From positions 124,001-188,000 of the forward strand of contig JAJSPD010000009.1 of NCBI GenBank assembly GCA_021307315.1: DNA of 64,000 bases. The letters run 5' to 3'. Below, piece after piece: positions 10,937-22,258 of this stretch. Position 1 is the stretch's first letter; every line of letters starts with the position of its first letter. The DNA is from Bisporella sp. PMI_857. Its lineage: Eukaryota > Ascomycota > Leotiomycetes > Helotiales > Helotiaceae. Under the pieces are notes generated by a model. It saw only the letters and a program-made list of their open reading frames with translations. It made no database searches and was not told the DNA's origin. The translations under genes were made by a program, and so were the position numbers.

Positions 10937-11374
10937 CTAAAGGTTTGCCTTGACCATCCCTTCACCTGAAAACCGATACACAACATCCTGAAATGACCCC
11001 GTTGGGAATACATAGAGCCATCTCAAGGGTATTACCCCAGTGTTCACGATCCCGTGCTCTGCATTCCCAGGGATGAATACGGTCGTATCTTTCGAGACCG
11101 GATACACAATCCCATCGATCGTGACATCTCCAGAGCCATCCAAGATGTAATATATTTCGGATTGTGTATGCCGATGGCGGCAAAGGTGACCAGTTCCAAC
11201 TGGACAAACCGCCACCCCAGCGCACATACTGTCAGATGGTGTTTTCGGCTTGGAGAGAAGGGTATGCCATGTCAGATCTCCTCGTGAAATGTCCCCGAAG
11301 GATTCAGCTGGCGTGGTAGCTGTGTATTTTGGAGAGATGATGACTGGCTGGGTCTTCATTTTGGGGTTGCGCAT
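10937..11374 (-). CDS. Small cupin-domain protein
   Basis: An intronless 145-aa ORF with a single conserved cupin barrel. Motif 1 is at residues 60-80: HRHTQSEIYYILDG gives metal ligands His67, His69 and Glu73. Motif 2 is at 101-111: PGNAEHGIVN provides His107. All four expected metal ligands are present, so the protein is probably a metal-binding RmlC-like cupin. Substrates of such stand-alone cupins vary widely (dioxygenases, isomerases, lyases) and none can be assigned. Met6 is an alternative start. No signal peptide is seen, so it is likely cytosolic. It sits among oxidative-metabolism genes and remnants. Confidence 0.85.
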   Translation of the reverse strand: MRNPKMKTQPVIISPKYTATTPAESFGDISRGDLTWHTLLSKPKTPSDSMCAGVAVCPVGTGHLCRHRHTQSEIYYILDGSGDVTIDGIVYPVSKDTTVFIPGNAEHGIVNTGVIPLRWLYVFPTGSFQDVVYRFSGEGMVKANL

Positions 11375-11987
11375 ATGGAGAGCTGCTTGACTGTTTTAGG
11401 TGTTAAATACAGATCAATAAAGTTCGGAATAATTCCTATTAATGGTGCGAGTCTCATTATATATCAGGCCTGTCAGGGATTGCACGACTTAAAAGAGTAA
11501 AAAATTCCGAGTAGACAACTCCTTATCCAGTTAACCGCCCCCTTCCCTTTTAGTAGATTAGTAGCCCGCTAACCTGTCATTATTGACCATGTCGCCCACC
11601 ATTACTTAATTGAGTATTAATTTGATTTGAGACTTTCTAATTTCCGCCTATTACAAGTTTATAATAATACAGCGAACTTATGTAAAAACCGACAGCAGAA
11701 AGACCGTAACTAACGCCACTACATTATGGGATAGTTCAGCTTAAACTAACTTTACCGAAGAACAGCAAGCTGCGTGCCTCTATCCACTTTGCCGTTCTGC
11801 TTTCTCAGTGCTAAATGCTGACAAACTCGAACATTTCTGGATCGGCGGGCGGGGAAGCTAGAGCGCTTGCGTTGTACAGTTTTATGGGCAGTATATTCCG
11901 GGCTCTCGGCTACAAGTAACCGTTGCCGATAAACTTGAACGACAGCCTATATTGCCATTGCAGTCTTTTACTTTAAGAGCTTTCTAG

Positions 11988-12011
11988 TTCGTGTGTTCGT
12001 GTGTTCGTGTG
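11988..12011. repeat. TTCGTGTG x3 tandem repeat
   Basis: Three perfect tandem copies of the octamer TTCGTGTG, followed by TTTTGG. Confidence 0.9.
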
Positions 12012-12085
12012 TTTTGGAGCGCGGAACATTATTTTGAGACCCACAGTTCCATCTAAATTCTCAACTACTTATAGCCTCAAAACGT

Positions 12086-12140
12086 AAGAAAAAAAAAGAA
12101 GAAGAAAAGAAGAAGAAAAGAAGAAGAAAAGAAAGAAAAA
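12086..12140. repeat. Purine tract with AAGAAGAAAAG-type repeats
   Basis: A run of A and G only, made of repeated AAGAAGAAAAG-like units. It is low complexity and probably replication-slippage derived. Confidence 0.85.
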
Positions 12141-13188
12141 GGCTCAGGATAAGAAGTAGATGTCTAGCTTTCATTCTATCCCAGATTCGAGTTAAGCGGA
12201 GTTCTTCATGCATGCCAATGATAAATGATGAACAAGATGCAGGTAGAGAAGTGCCGCACCATATTCCCCAATCTGTATCCGCCATACAACGGTAAGCCCA
12301 TCGCTACCAGCCCACCAAACCCTCCACCCTTGATTCGTTATCCCCAGAAGGCATCAAAACTCCTCCACATTCGCGCACACCAATTTTTTAATTTTTTTCA
12401 TGGACTGAACGTCTGCTGAAAGCATTCCTCTTCGTCCACGCTCTAATGTACTCTACGCTGTACCTAGGAGCGGCAAACACGAGCTCCCGCCTACTTAAAA
12501 GCTTGCAGCTTCAACAATAAGTACATCCCCGATAACCTAGAGAATGCCAGCTCCCGCAACAGTAGCTGAGGTGTTGCTAGAGTTCGAATTCAGTCTAGTA
12601 TCTTATATGTAATAGCGAAGCCGATGCGAGGGCAGCCAGCTAAGGTGATGTCAGGCGAGGCTTCTTTCTTGGTTGGCGGACTTTCCCCAAAGTGCTTGCC
12701 TATCATGACATGCTTACAGATCAGCTTCCTCTTCTCCTTAATAATCAAGGTGTTATCCATAAACTGAAGGGGTATTTGGGGTTGATGCACGTATAAATGT
12801 ATGATAACTCGTCAAACAATCAGGGTTTATGACAGTAGTCGATCTTGGGATATTGGTCGAGAGGGAGATAGTTGACTTACTATAGTTGCCGATCTGTACT
12901 GTGAATAAACCCCGACCATCTGATTAACCGAAAAAGCTAGGTTCAAAGGAGAAGATTCCCCTCTCAAGAAACATCCCTGGCAGCTACAAAGCGTTCAAGA
13001 TATTAATCTTCTCAGTCTTGTTGCCTAGCTTAAAAAACACGATGAACTGCACCGAGACTCGAAGATGGTATTGTAATAAAAAAAACATTAACGGAAAACT
13101 GAAGTCTGGTCTATCATTTCCCAGGGCTAGTTATATAAACCTGCAAAGGAAGACCGCTTGAAATGTGATGTTGCAAGCAGAGATATGT

Positions 13189-14663
13189 TTACAGTTTCGC
13201 CCTGATCTCTGTCCCATGTGAGCTTCTAAGATGCTTCCAATGCTTATCTCTCAAGCTAAGCACGAGCTCAAATCCCTGTGATACCCAAGCATCATCCCAT
13301 GGAGGCAGCTCATAGCCCTTTGTCCCTGGCGCTGGCTTCCCAGCGAAGTTTCGTAGCCAGGTAAAATACTCTTCCAAATCAGGCCTGATCGCATGAAAAT
13401 TGTTTGTCGGACCTTTGTACTCGAGTCGTCTCGCTTCCCAATCTTTCTGCTCCTCTAAAGAAGGCAAAGATCCAGAGCGGCCTGCCAAAAAGCGTGCCAC
13501 TGCGACTGCCTGATACTCATAAACACGGAAACTAATAGCTGCCTTGACCTGTCCAACTACCGCTAGAGACGGATCATCATTCTTGAAAATGTGTTGATAA
13601 AATCCTGCTAACCGATTCTGCGGTGTCACTGGATCTGGGCTCAAGAACGGGTAAGATAACCGATATCCTGTCGCAAATATGATTTTATCAAAATTCTCTA
13701 CGATACTGCCATCCTCAAACTCGACAGATCCTCCATTGTGACTAGATATCCGACGAATAGATGGCTTTTCAATAACATGATTGAGTTTGAAACCCTCCTC
13801 AAGGAGTGGATTCTTGGTGCGCTGAGAGACATAGAGTGGTGCTTGGACAATGGGACTTAAATCGGTGACCAGGTCCACTGATGAAATGCTTCCACCAACA
13901 ACAATAACTTTTTTGCCAACATAATTTTCCGCCGATCTAAATGACTTAGAGTGTTCGAATTTGTTTGGAAGAGCTTTGTAGGCTTCATCTATCCCCCAGA
14001 TGGCTGGTACTAGGGGAACAGCATAATGGCCCGTTGCGACTATAACCGCATCGTACCTTTCCTGCCACCAATAATCTTGCGCATGCCCACGATATGGCTC
14101 GTTCGATTTGCGCAAGGTAACTATCCACTCATCTCCTTCCTTTACAACACGCTCAACAGTGGTATTAAGTTGAATCAGATGGCGGTAGTCATTGAATCCG
14201 TCCTCAATATACCCAGCTATGACCTTCCATGGACGAAAAGGGTTATTCGCGCCGTACTTCTGGATCGATAATGCTGAGTTTGTTGTAGGAAAAGGCTTGT
14301 ATGTAAATGCCATTGGCAGAGCGCCGACGTTGCTGTCTAGCCCGGTGTATATTCCTGTCCTGGCCTGAGTATCTTCGGGTGCAGGAGGAGCCAGCGAGGG
14401 AATCTGAGCCGGAGGCTGTCTAGAGACAGGAAGTTTTGATACTGGAGTAGGAAAGATATCTGGCTCTGGGTCGTAAAGCCTGGTAGGATTAGAAGCATAC
14501 TTTCGTATTTCTGAAAAGGAACCTACCAGGTCCCACCAATGCGATCTCTTCTCTCAAAAAGACGAACTGCCTCAAATACACCCTCATCTGAGAGTGCCTT
14601 GACTGCAGAAAGACCTGATGGTCCTGAGCCTATAATGGCCACCCGGCGATACTTTTGGGCCAT
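13189..14663 (-). CDS. Flavin-containing monooxygenase (FMO-like)
   Basis: Two exons (14663-14527 and 14479-13189, 47-nt intron splitting a Trp codon) encode about 475 aa. The FAD Rossmann motif GSGPSG is at residues 12-17, followed by LFERRDRIGGTW, typical of FMO enzymes. VATGHY lies near 193. The NADPH-site motif VVGGSISS lies near 239-246, preceded by an FMO-like segment (FEHSKSFR). FATGY near 314-318 is the conserved C-terminal linker. Such enzymes use NADPH, O2 and FAD to oxygenate soft nucleophiles such as amines and thioethers, or act in secondary-metabolite tailoring; the substrate is unknown. No signal peptide is seen. All catalytic motifs are intact. It lies between metabolic remnants. 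Confidence 0.88.
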
Positions 14664-15372
14664 TTTTGTTCTCTACACTTGATTCCCGCCAAACTGTGCA
14701 ACCAGAAGTGAGAGAACCCATTGTACCCTTTGTTTATGGTTTATATAGTATGTGGAAGTCGTGCGAGCCCATTGGATCCATACCTAATGAGCGAATAAGG
14801 GAATCCTCAACACACGCAAGGGTGGGTTGATATGGCGAAATCAAAGGCTTCCTCTGTTGCACGGCATCAGTAAGCCATCATGGGGGGGTGTTAACCGCAT
14901 TTTCCTAGCGAACCACGGTGAAATGGCTTATCATTTTGCTGCTGGAAGTTGTACTGTGGTCAGGTGTTGATTTCATTTAGGGTTGAAGCTGTTCCCATAG
15001 ATTCATGGATGCTGTGGATATACGCACCCCTTTAGTTGGTGAAAACTTATTAAGCTCACCCCTTAATTTATGCAGCATGGCATTGTATTGAAGTGAGAAA
15101 CCTTGATTTATCTAAGAGAGAAGAAAACGAGTGTTATATACACATTGTAGGCTGAGACCAAACCTATTCCGTACATAGATCACATGAAATGTCACGTGAT
15201 ATATTGCCCAAATGGAAGCTGGCACCACCTACATTACTTATCTATACATCAACAAGGAAAGAAAAGAAAAGGCATAACAGTTCTAGAATAATATACCAAG
15301 CCAAGGTCGCAGAGAGAGGAATCGATTTGGGCAATATAGATTCACATTAGAACCTACCCACCAACTTCTAGT
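14664..15372. other. Intergenic, AT-rich
   Basis: Upstream region of the FMO gene. No gene was recognised. Confidence 0.45.
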
Positions 15373-16582
15373 CTATGCTTAAAACAGCTCGATATCTAGC
15401 TTTTCCTGCCTTGAGGGCCTCTAAAGCCTTTCTTAAGCCATCCATTCATTGAGAATTTTTCAATCCATGGCTGGATCTTATAGCATGCTGCAGAAACTAA
15501 TACATCGATGTGATTTTCCGCGATGCCTCAGTGCTTGCGCTGCGCGAATCTCAGTCATGCCCATTTGATTTCAATGAAAACTTATATTATTCGATGTCCA
15601 GGAAGCAAAAATGGCATGTATCTACACCACGCTAGTCAATAATATTCTTGAATTTATAATAGGCTAGGCGCAACTAGCGGGATAACTAGTGGCTCGCCCT
15701 AATGACCAAAGGAACGATGGCCCGACGGCGAGCAAGCAACGGTATAATCGTCACGAAACTGGGAAGCCCGTCTCCACAGATCAGCAAAACATTGCTTGCT
15801 TCTCCTTCTCCCTAGGCAGGATGTGAAATGCGTCCACTCCCGGAAAGAACGACCACATCACATCCCACAGCCTTCGCGTACATCATCGCGATGTATCTCA
15901 AACCCCAAAGGCCAATAATTCTAACTAGGTCTGTGGGTTTTGTACCAGCGGTATCGAGCGCCTCATAGACCACGATCTAGAGAGTTAATTTATGCTGGAT
16001 ATTTGGAGTAGTAGACTTGTACCAGCACAGTTGAGGAGTCCGGCATATTTTGATTCGATTAAATCAGGGATGGAGAAGATAAAGTCTTGATGCTTGACTA
16101 CAAAGTCTCCAAAGGCACCTTGATCAAGCTCCCCATACCTTTGTCCAACAGACTCGGGGCAGTAATGCCGATATCCATCTAGATACTCTCGGCAATGGCT
16201 ACAAGACTTGTGTCCATTAGCTTGAGAGGACTCGTTTCGATCCGAGATTCAGCTTACCGCAAACTTCCATCTAAAAAAAAAATTAATATCAACCAGGTAT
16301 AATGAAAAATAAGAACGCCTTCGAGTAGTCATGCACGTACCCCCACCCAACCCTCCATCCCGTCTTCACAGCCGTGACTTCTACTCCGAACTTTTCGACA
16401 ATCCCTACACCCTCACGCCCTAGCCCACAGCCGGACTTTAAGTCGTGTGTATATGTCCCACATAATTCCGACCGCGTGACTCTGATCACAACTTCAACAT
16501 CACTGATGGTGCGCTGCGAGTATTTGGTATGGATCTCACCTTCAGGGCTTCTTGCAAGGTACGTGATATGTTGAAACGCCAT
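15373..16582 (-). pseudogene. Zinc-type alcohol dehydrogenase (MDR family) pseudogene
   Basis: Minus-strand fragments cover a whole medium-chain dehydrogenase in order. They are MAFQHITYLARSPEGE at the start (16582), a degraded catalytic-zinc segment (SELCGTYTHDLKSGCG where CGTDTHD-type is expected), GREGVGIVEKFG and VGWGYVH. Next come RYGELDQGAFGDF near 16110-16150, YEALDTAGTKP near 15940, YAKAVGCDVVVLSGSG near 15860, and CGDGLPSF near 15780. PLLARR follows near 15730, MPFLLPGHRII near 15600, and a C-terminal QPWIEKFSM with EALKAGKARYRAVL near 15385-15470. The Gly-rich NAD(P) loop is altered (GLWGLRY). Multiple stops and frameshifts show it is not functional. Confidence 0.85.
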
Positions 16583-17019
16583 CTACAAATGTGTCAGATA
16601 GATGATTTGAAAGTGCTTGAAAGGACATTCACGTTATGCGACGTCCAGGTATGCAACTCTCGACAGAGGCTAGGCGCTCATGAGTGGGAATGGAAAATGG
16701 AGTGGATATGGGGATGCTTGAGAAGCTTCCGCTGCGCAGACGTAGATAAATTTCGTGTTCTACTCAAGCGAGTCAAGATCAAATGGGCCAACAATTGTTA
16801 TAGGCGACCAAAAGTGTGCTCTCTTAATAGATAGGGGAATATGGAGAAGGAAACTTGGAAAGACCTGTAAGTAGCTTAAGAGAGTCTAATATAGCTTGTT
16901 ATTATATCCAATATAAATATGCACATGAGCACGACAGGCTTCCTTGTATCGCCAAAGATCTTTGAGGACTTTGAGACAGGCTGCCCGGTGTCACTAAGGA
17001 TTACTGCGGCCTCTGTTTG
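16583..17019. other. Intergenic between ADH pseudogene and chitinase
   Basis: No supported gene. It contains the start region of the dead dehydrogenase and the 3' flank of the chitinase. Confidence 0.4.
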
Positions 17020-18576
17020 CTAGAACTTGCCCAAATCGATTACCCACTGCATTGTGCCGCCAAAACAAAAGTCATTACCCCAACCTTTCTTCAAGGCGAC
17101 AGTCTCTGCATCATCATATGCAATCCATTGGTTGTCGAATGTGATTTGCTTGAACATTGATGCGCTATTGAGTTTAGGAGTGAGTTTCTTTGACGAGATC
17201 ACATCCTGGATATCGAAAAGTGCCATCACACCTGTGGAATCTGGTATGCATGTTCCAGGCTTGCTTGGACCTGTAACTGCGCAATTGAGGTCTTGGCAGT
17301 TCGTGTCTATGGTATGTAAGCCACTATTTTCACTTCCAGTCTCGTAGGATTTATTTCACTTACTGGCAAGAGTGTATCCATGTCCATAGCTGGCTAATCC
17401 AAGATTGAGCTTGCTAGCTGGGATTCCACTGAACCAGAATGGCAAAGCATTATTTTGGATCTTTTGAATATCTGTATGAGCCGCAACGGTTCCGTCAGGG
17501 TTCCTTAGATCGTAGGACATATATCCAATCCAGTCCAAATACGGCTCCATTCCCTTGGCGTCAATGTAGAACATGTCTCCGTAGTCAACAGGGAATGCAA
17601 TGCTGATCTTGAAGGCGCCAGCAAATGAGGTCTTCATCTCCTTCACTAGCGCTGTGTAGCCATCTCTATCGGCTTCGTTTAGTGGGACCTCCCAGTCGAG
17701 ATCAACGCCTGATTTTGATGTCAGCAGAGGATAGCAGATCGTGGAAAAGGACCTACCTTGAAACCCGTACTTGGACATAAAACTCTTGAGTGAGGTTATG
17801 AATCTCGCTCGGTTGCTTGCACTGGAAACCATTGATCTCCTGCAGTTTTTAATTAGTTAAGATTTAAGAAAGGTCGAAAAATATCCATACCAAGGAACGC
17901 TCCCTCCAGCACCACCAACAGCAATCCATGTTTGAAGCTTGCTGCTCTTCAACGCAGTAAACTGCGTGTAAAGTGCCGTATCTGCAGCAACTTGAGGGAT
18001 GACATTAAACGACGAATCGAAAATTGCGAAGGCATAGTACAGGTGCGTGAATTTCGACGTATCGATGTCGCTCGGCTTTACAACATGACAGCTTCGTTGA
18101 GTACCGGCAGCTCCACGGTAATAGCCAATCGTTCTACTGTTCGTAGTCCCGGATGTCTTTCCGCATTTCTTGGGAGATGGTACCGCGCAGCTTCCAAATG
18201 CTGACTGACAAGAGTCACAATGAGCGGAAGAGGTCTATTGGTAATATCGTTAGCTATCGTAATATCCTGAAGTTGAACAATACCTGTTTTTAGAATAGGA
18301 ATGGTTCAATAACTTTCAAGTTAGGGAAGGACTGGCAAGATCTAGTTCTTGAAGCAGAAGAAAAATGTCATATCTTAGACTTACACCACAATAACTAGCC
18401 GCACTACAGCAAACATTCATGCCGCATTTGATGCCTGTAGCAGATCCACACTGAGGTACATCACGTCTGGCCAAGGGAGCGGGCACAGGACTTGTGTCTT
18501 TTGGTAGCGTAAAAGTTGGCGAGCCTAAAACTCCCATGGCCAAAGCCGCCATCCCAAGAATTACTTTTGTCGCCAT
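17020..18576 (-). CDS. Secreted GH18 chitinase with chitin-binding (CBM18-like) domain
   Basis: Five exons (18576-18385, 18234-17891, 17839-17757, 17708-17364, 17306-17020) give about 416 aa. The ATG at 18576 starts a signal peptide (ATKVILGMAALAMGVLGS). Residues 36-80 form a Cys-rich chitin-binding module (CGSATGIKCGMNVCC...YCG, then HCDSCQSAFGSC). GH18 follows: TIGYYRG, THLYYAFAIF, TWIAVGGAGG, and the active-site strand GVDLDWE with catalytic Glu near 213. The first Asp of DxxDxDxE is Gln (YGFQGVDLDWE), a variant I associate with fungal subgroup C chitinases. LASYGHGY and GTMQWVIDL complete the barrel. It is much shorter than typical subgroup C enzymes. Intron 1 is long (150 nt) and might hide a microexon. 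It probably acts in the wall or outside the cell. Confidence 0.85.
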
Positions 18577-19311
18577 AGCGAAACCTCTATACAATCCAAA
18601 AAAATGTCTAAAAGAAGGGGAAATAGGATGCCGATTACGAAAACCATGAGGATTTACAACAGATATTTAAATGCCTTGAGCCCCAATTCGCGCCAGCGGC
18701 ACATCAATGGGGCCAAATTGGCTTCACCTGCCACCAGCTGATGTGAGAGTCCCTATTCGTCAAAATTTACGGTCGTAGTCATAAATATCACTGCGCCGAC
18801 TCGCTTAGGCTAGGGGGTGCCATAAAAAATTAAAGGGCTGATGTACCGTGCGAAAAAGCACCCTAAAAATTCCAAACTGGAGTGCTGGCACTGGAATCGC
18901 TTTTACGATCTGACAGCCCAAAACTTTTGTGCATATACGGTTTGGAAATTGCATTGAAAAGCATAAAGATAGCTGCTTTAGGAGGGTAAGATGACTGGCA
19001 CGTTGCCTTTCTTATAGGATTATTAGTGGAGAAAGAGGCTGAGTGGCCCGGAACGGTTTCTACAACGTTGTAATGAGGCTAGAGTGCCTAGAAGAGCCCA
19101 GAACTTTATATCCAATAGTTGATGTTTCTCGTTTCAGAACCAGCCGCGCTCTAGCAAAGATGGATTTATTTAGGGTGTCATCACAAGAGGTTTACACTAG
19201 AATCCAGCAAGTAGCATAACTTTCGGGTTTTTTTTAGGATGCGGTTATATAAATCAATGAATACCGTATTAAAAATATATGATTGTTACATGCCCTATCA
19301 TTTTGCTTACT
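18577..19311. other. Intergenic, nothing recognised
   Basis: Promoter of the chitinase and 3' flank of the acyl-CoA dehydrogenase. The stretch is AT-rich and no ORF is supported. Confidence 0.45.
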
Positions 19312-20933
19312 TTAGAGTTTCGACGCTTGCTTCTTCGCAATATGACTTAGCTTCAAGGCTTCTCTGACCCCAAGATCTAACAGAACGTCTTCAGAGCCTC
19401 CTGCAATGCTGATTAGCTATGGAAGACGACAATGGAGGGCGGAAAAACTTACCTGGCACAATAAGCGTAGGCACACTTCTGTAGATGGCTTCGATTCTTG
19501 CACCCTGGCCTGTCTTTGTAAGACCGAGGCTGTTGTAATCAGCAAAAGTTGCAATATTGAAATTGGAGCATCACATACCCTCCCATCAATTTTTGCGATT
19601 CATCTGCCACATATTTTGCCACGATGCCGGCTTGTACTTTCAACAAACCTGTCACACCACCCAAAAGTTGTGAACCTGATGGTCATTCAATAAATTGTAG
19701 TTTCAGTGCTCGAAAACGGCCTACCTTTGGCATGGCTCAGATGATCCAATTCGTAAACAACACTCTCAATCCAAGCCTGTAGCCCATCAACTTGCCTTGC
19801 CATATGGCCAAGCTTATGCCTCACTACAGGCTGCTCGATCAAAGTCTTTCCAAACGCCTCTCTCTTCTGCACCCATGCAACCGCATCCTCCAAACAGATT
19901 CTCGCTCCTCTCAGAGCTTGGAATGCAATCCATAGTCGCTCATGATTGAAGTTCGACATCGTGTATTTAAAGCCGTGTCCTTCCTTGCCCACGAGATACC
20001 TGGCTGGGACCTTAACGTCATCGAATGTGATATAGGTTGTGGCGCCCATGCCACCAGCGCCAATTTCAATCTTGCGGGTTGTAATGCCCTCAAGACGTGG
20101 AATGAGGAGCATGGACATCCCTTCTGCGCCTTCTCCTCCTGTGCGTACTGCTGTCTATTTCGTGATTCTTAGGGGCATATTACACATCATTGGATATAAG
20201 GAACGGCTCACCATGAAAAAATCCGAAAACATCCCATTCGTAATCCACTTCTTCTCCCCATTGACGATATAATGCTTCTTATCCTTCGTCAGAACCGCAG
20301 TTGTCGTAATATTTCTCACATCGCTTCCCGCATCCGGTTCCGTAATCGCCAAACAAATTCTCTTCCTTCCGGTCAAAATGGCAGGCAAGATTTCAGCCTG
20401 CAACTCGGGGCTTGCATACTGCTTCAGCGGTGGTGCACCAACTACCAAGCCCACGAACGCGCTTGAGATTGAAGGTGCGCCACGATAAAGTTCATCCCAG
20501 ATGATGAAGTCGTGGAAACCATCCCATTCCTCGGCCTTGATGCCTGCTGCGATGGGATATTGTGCCCATTCTTTGGGGATCTTGTTTCCGGCGGCGATGG
20601 GAACGAGGAACCCGTCTCGTGCGCACTTTTGGTAGACGTCATCAGGGAGCTTGCCAGCCTCTTGCCAGGCGGATTCTTTCCCTGCTACGTTCCGTTTGGA
20701 TGTCAGATATGAATGAGATGGGAAGAGAGGAGTAGCATACATCTTCTGTCCATTTTCTGACAAAGTTCCTCAGCTTGATGTGGGACTCTTTGTAATAAGG
20801 AGAAGGACGCTCTCCATTGTACCTTCATTGAACTGTTAGCATACGAAAGTTTAAGATGACTAATGCAGATATCACATGCCACTCACCATACAGGCTCGGC
20901 CCATGGGGACAGATTACCAAAGGCTTTAGACAT
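19312..20933 (-). CDS. Acyl-CoA dehydrogenase, with one frame conflict
   Basis: Seven exons (20933-20887, 20822-20741, about 20684-20212, 20154-19725, 19675-19579, 19529-19453, 19400-19312) would encode about 430 aa. Signatures are ITEPDAGSDVR (FAD/substrate), GEKKWITNG, FNHERLWIAF, QKREAFGKTLIEQPVVRHKLG and the C-terminal ARIEAIYRSV. It is an FAD enzyme oxidising acyl-CoA or a related acyl thioester, probably mitochondrial or peroxisomal. The start MSKAFGNLSPW and the exon 1-2 junction are clean. At the exon 2-3 junction the only donor (GTATGC at 20740) is phase 0 while all nearby AG acceptors need phase 1. Either a non-GT donor is used or there is a frameshift. All other phases fit, so the gene may be recently broken or carry a base error. 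Confidence 0.78.
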
Positions 20934-22258
20934 CTTAACAATAATTGTCTGGTCCTAGAATAGCTCGATACAATAAACGCGTGATATGCGAGGATTATAA
21001 AGAAGTAAGGGATCCTGAGCTTCGTGAGGCCTGCCAACCTGCTGCCGAGGCACGGCGAAGTCTATCGAAGAATGGTATTGTTGCTTCTGAGACTATGTTT
21101 TGAATACTTTCAAGCCCAGTATGAACACCCCGTGTGAACATGTCTTAAGTGAAAATAACTCGAGTCCGGCAGACCCCGCACTCACTGTTTTGAGGTTCCT
21201 TTCTCCTGACATAAGGATGCTGACATCGGCCGGCTGATCACGTGGAACCTTTTATGACTACAGAATTCAGTGGTCAGTTGACCATATTAGTAGATTGATG
21301 TAGATCGCTATAGGCGTATACCACCATTTTGTATGAAATAGAGAATTAGAAGAAGATTGATAAGAAACACAAATGTGATTTTGATCACGTGATACAAGAA
21401 CCACCATTTTGGAGAACCCAAAGACGGAGTGATCAATTGCAACCAGAATGTTTCAGATTTCGGCTTCACTCATCCGTGTGTTTAGGGTTTCTCACGAAGT
21501 CCACATAGCCTATCCCGAAGCTATGGTTCAGATCACGAGAGTTCAAGGTTGTGGCGGAAGGGTTAAGGAAGCGGATACAACACCGCCTCAAGGGAGTGAC
21601 TCCTGCTTCCTTTTCAACCGCGTCAAAAGAGTCCCACCTTGCGAGATCGCAAATTATTGCGCGTAAAATGAGGATAGTCTTCTTCTGAGCGACGTATATT
21701 TTCTTGCAATAGATTAACCTTGACCTACTGTAATGCTCCACCACACCGCGATAAGTTTATCAGAGGTGTCAACAACTGCGGCTCTAATCTACACGATAAC
21801 CGGCTCCACCACTAAATATATTGCTAATCTCATGTTTCCTGGCCACCAATAACGCATCCTATAGGAGTTCGCCTGCAATCGCTGAGTGGCCATCCTGAGT
21901 CAGTGCCAAGCTAGGGTCGTTCCATGCAGCCATCATCAAGGCTTGTGGATACGAGGGAGCGTCATTCAGCAAATGATGACCCAAGGCATGTGGTTTTCTT
22001 AGTGGCCAGAGTATTTTTTGAGCTCCTGTCAAGATGGATTTAGCAAGGGAAGAGCCAGCCTACTCCTTGGGAAGGTATCCTTACTTCGACAGCGCTTCGC
22101 TTCCAATATCTGGGGTTGAGGATCCTAAACCGCTTGGGTTTCTCTGACACATCTCCTCAAAGTACAGTACTCTCCCGTTCTCATTTCTCTTGTCATCTAT
22201 CTTTCGGTATGTTGCTAGGACAATTTTCTACTTGATTGTATCATGGTTCGATATAACG
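20934..22258. other. 1.3-kb spacer between divergent genes
   Basis: This is the shared upstream region of the acyl-CoA dehydrogenase and the DUF3433-like gene. The longest ORFs (21448-21744) show no domain. TCACGTGA-type palindromes occur at about 21238 and 21385. Confidence 0.45.

Larger units (their letters stand above)
11375..13188. other. Long gene-poor spacer with simple repeats
   Basis: About 1.8 kb without a supported gene. It contains three copies of an 8-nt repeat (11988-12011) and an A/G-rich tract (12086-12140). The ORF at 12590-12790 has no recognisable domain. Confidence 0.45.

Noticed and set aside
12590..12790. 66-aa minus-strand ORF
   Set aside because: No domain, no splice extension and no neighbouring coding signal; probably chance.
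22190..22258. Longer N-terminus of the DUF3433-like protein beginning at a TTG
   Set aside because: Not an ATG; the first in-frame ATG at 22259 gives the expected hydrophilic N-terminus.
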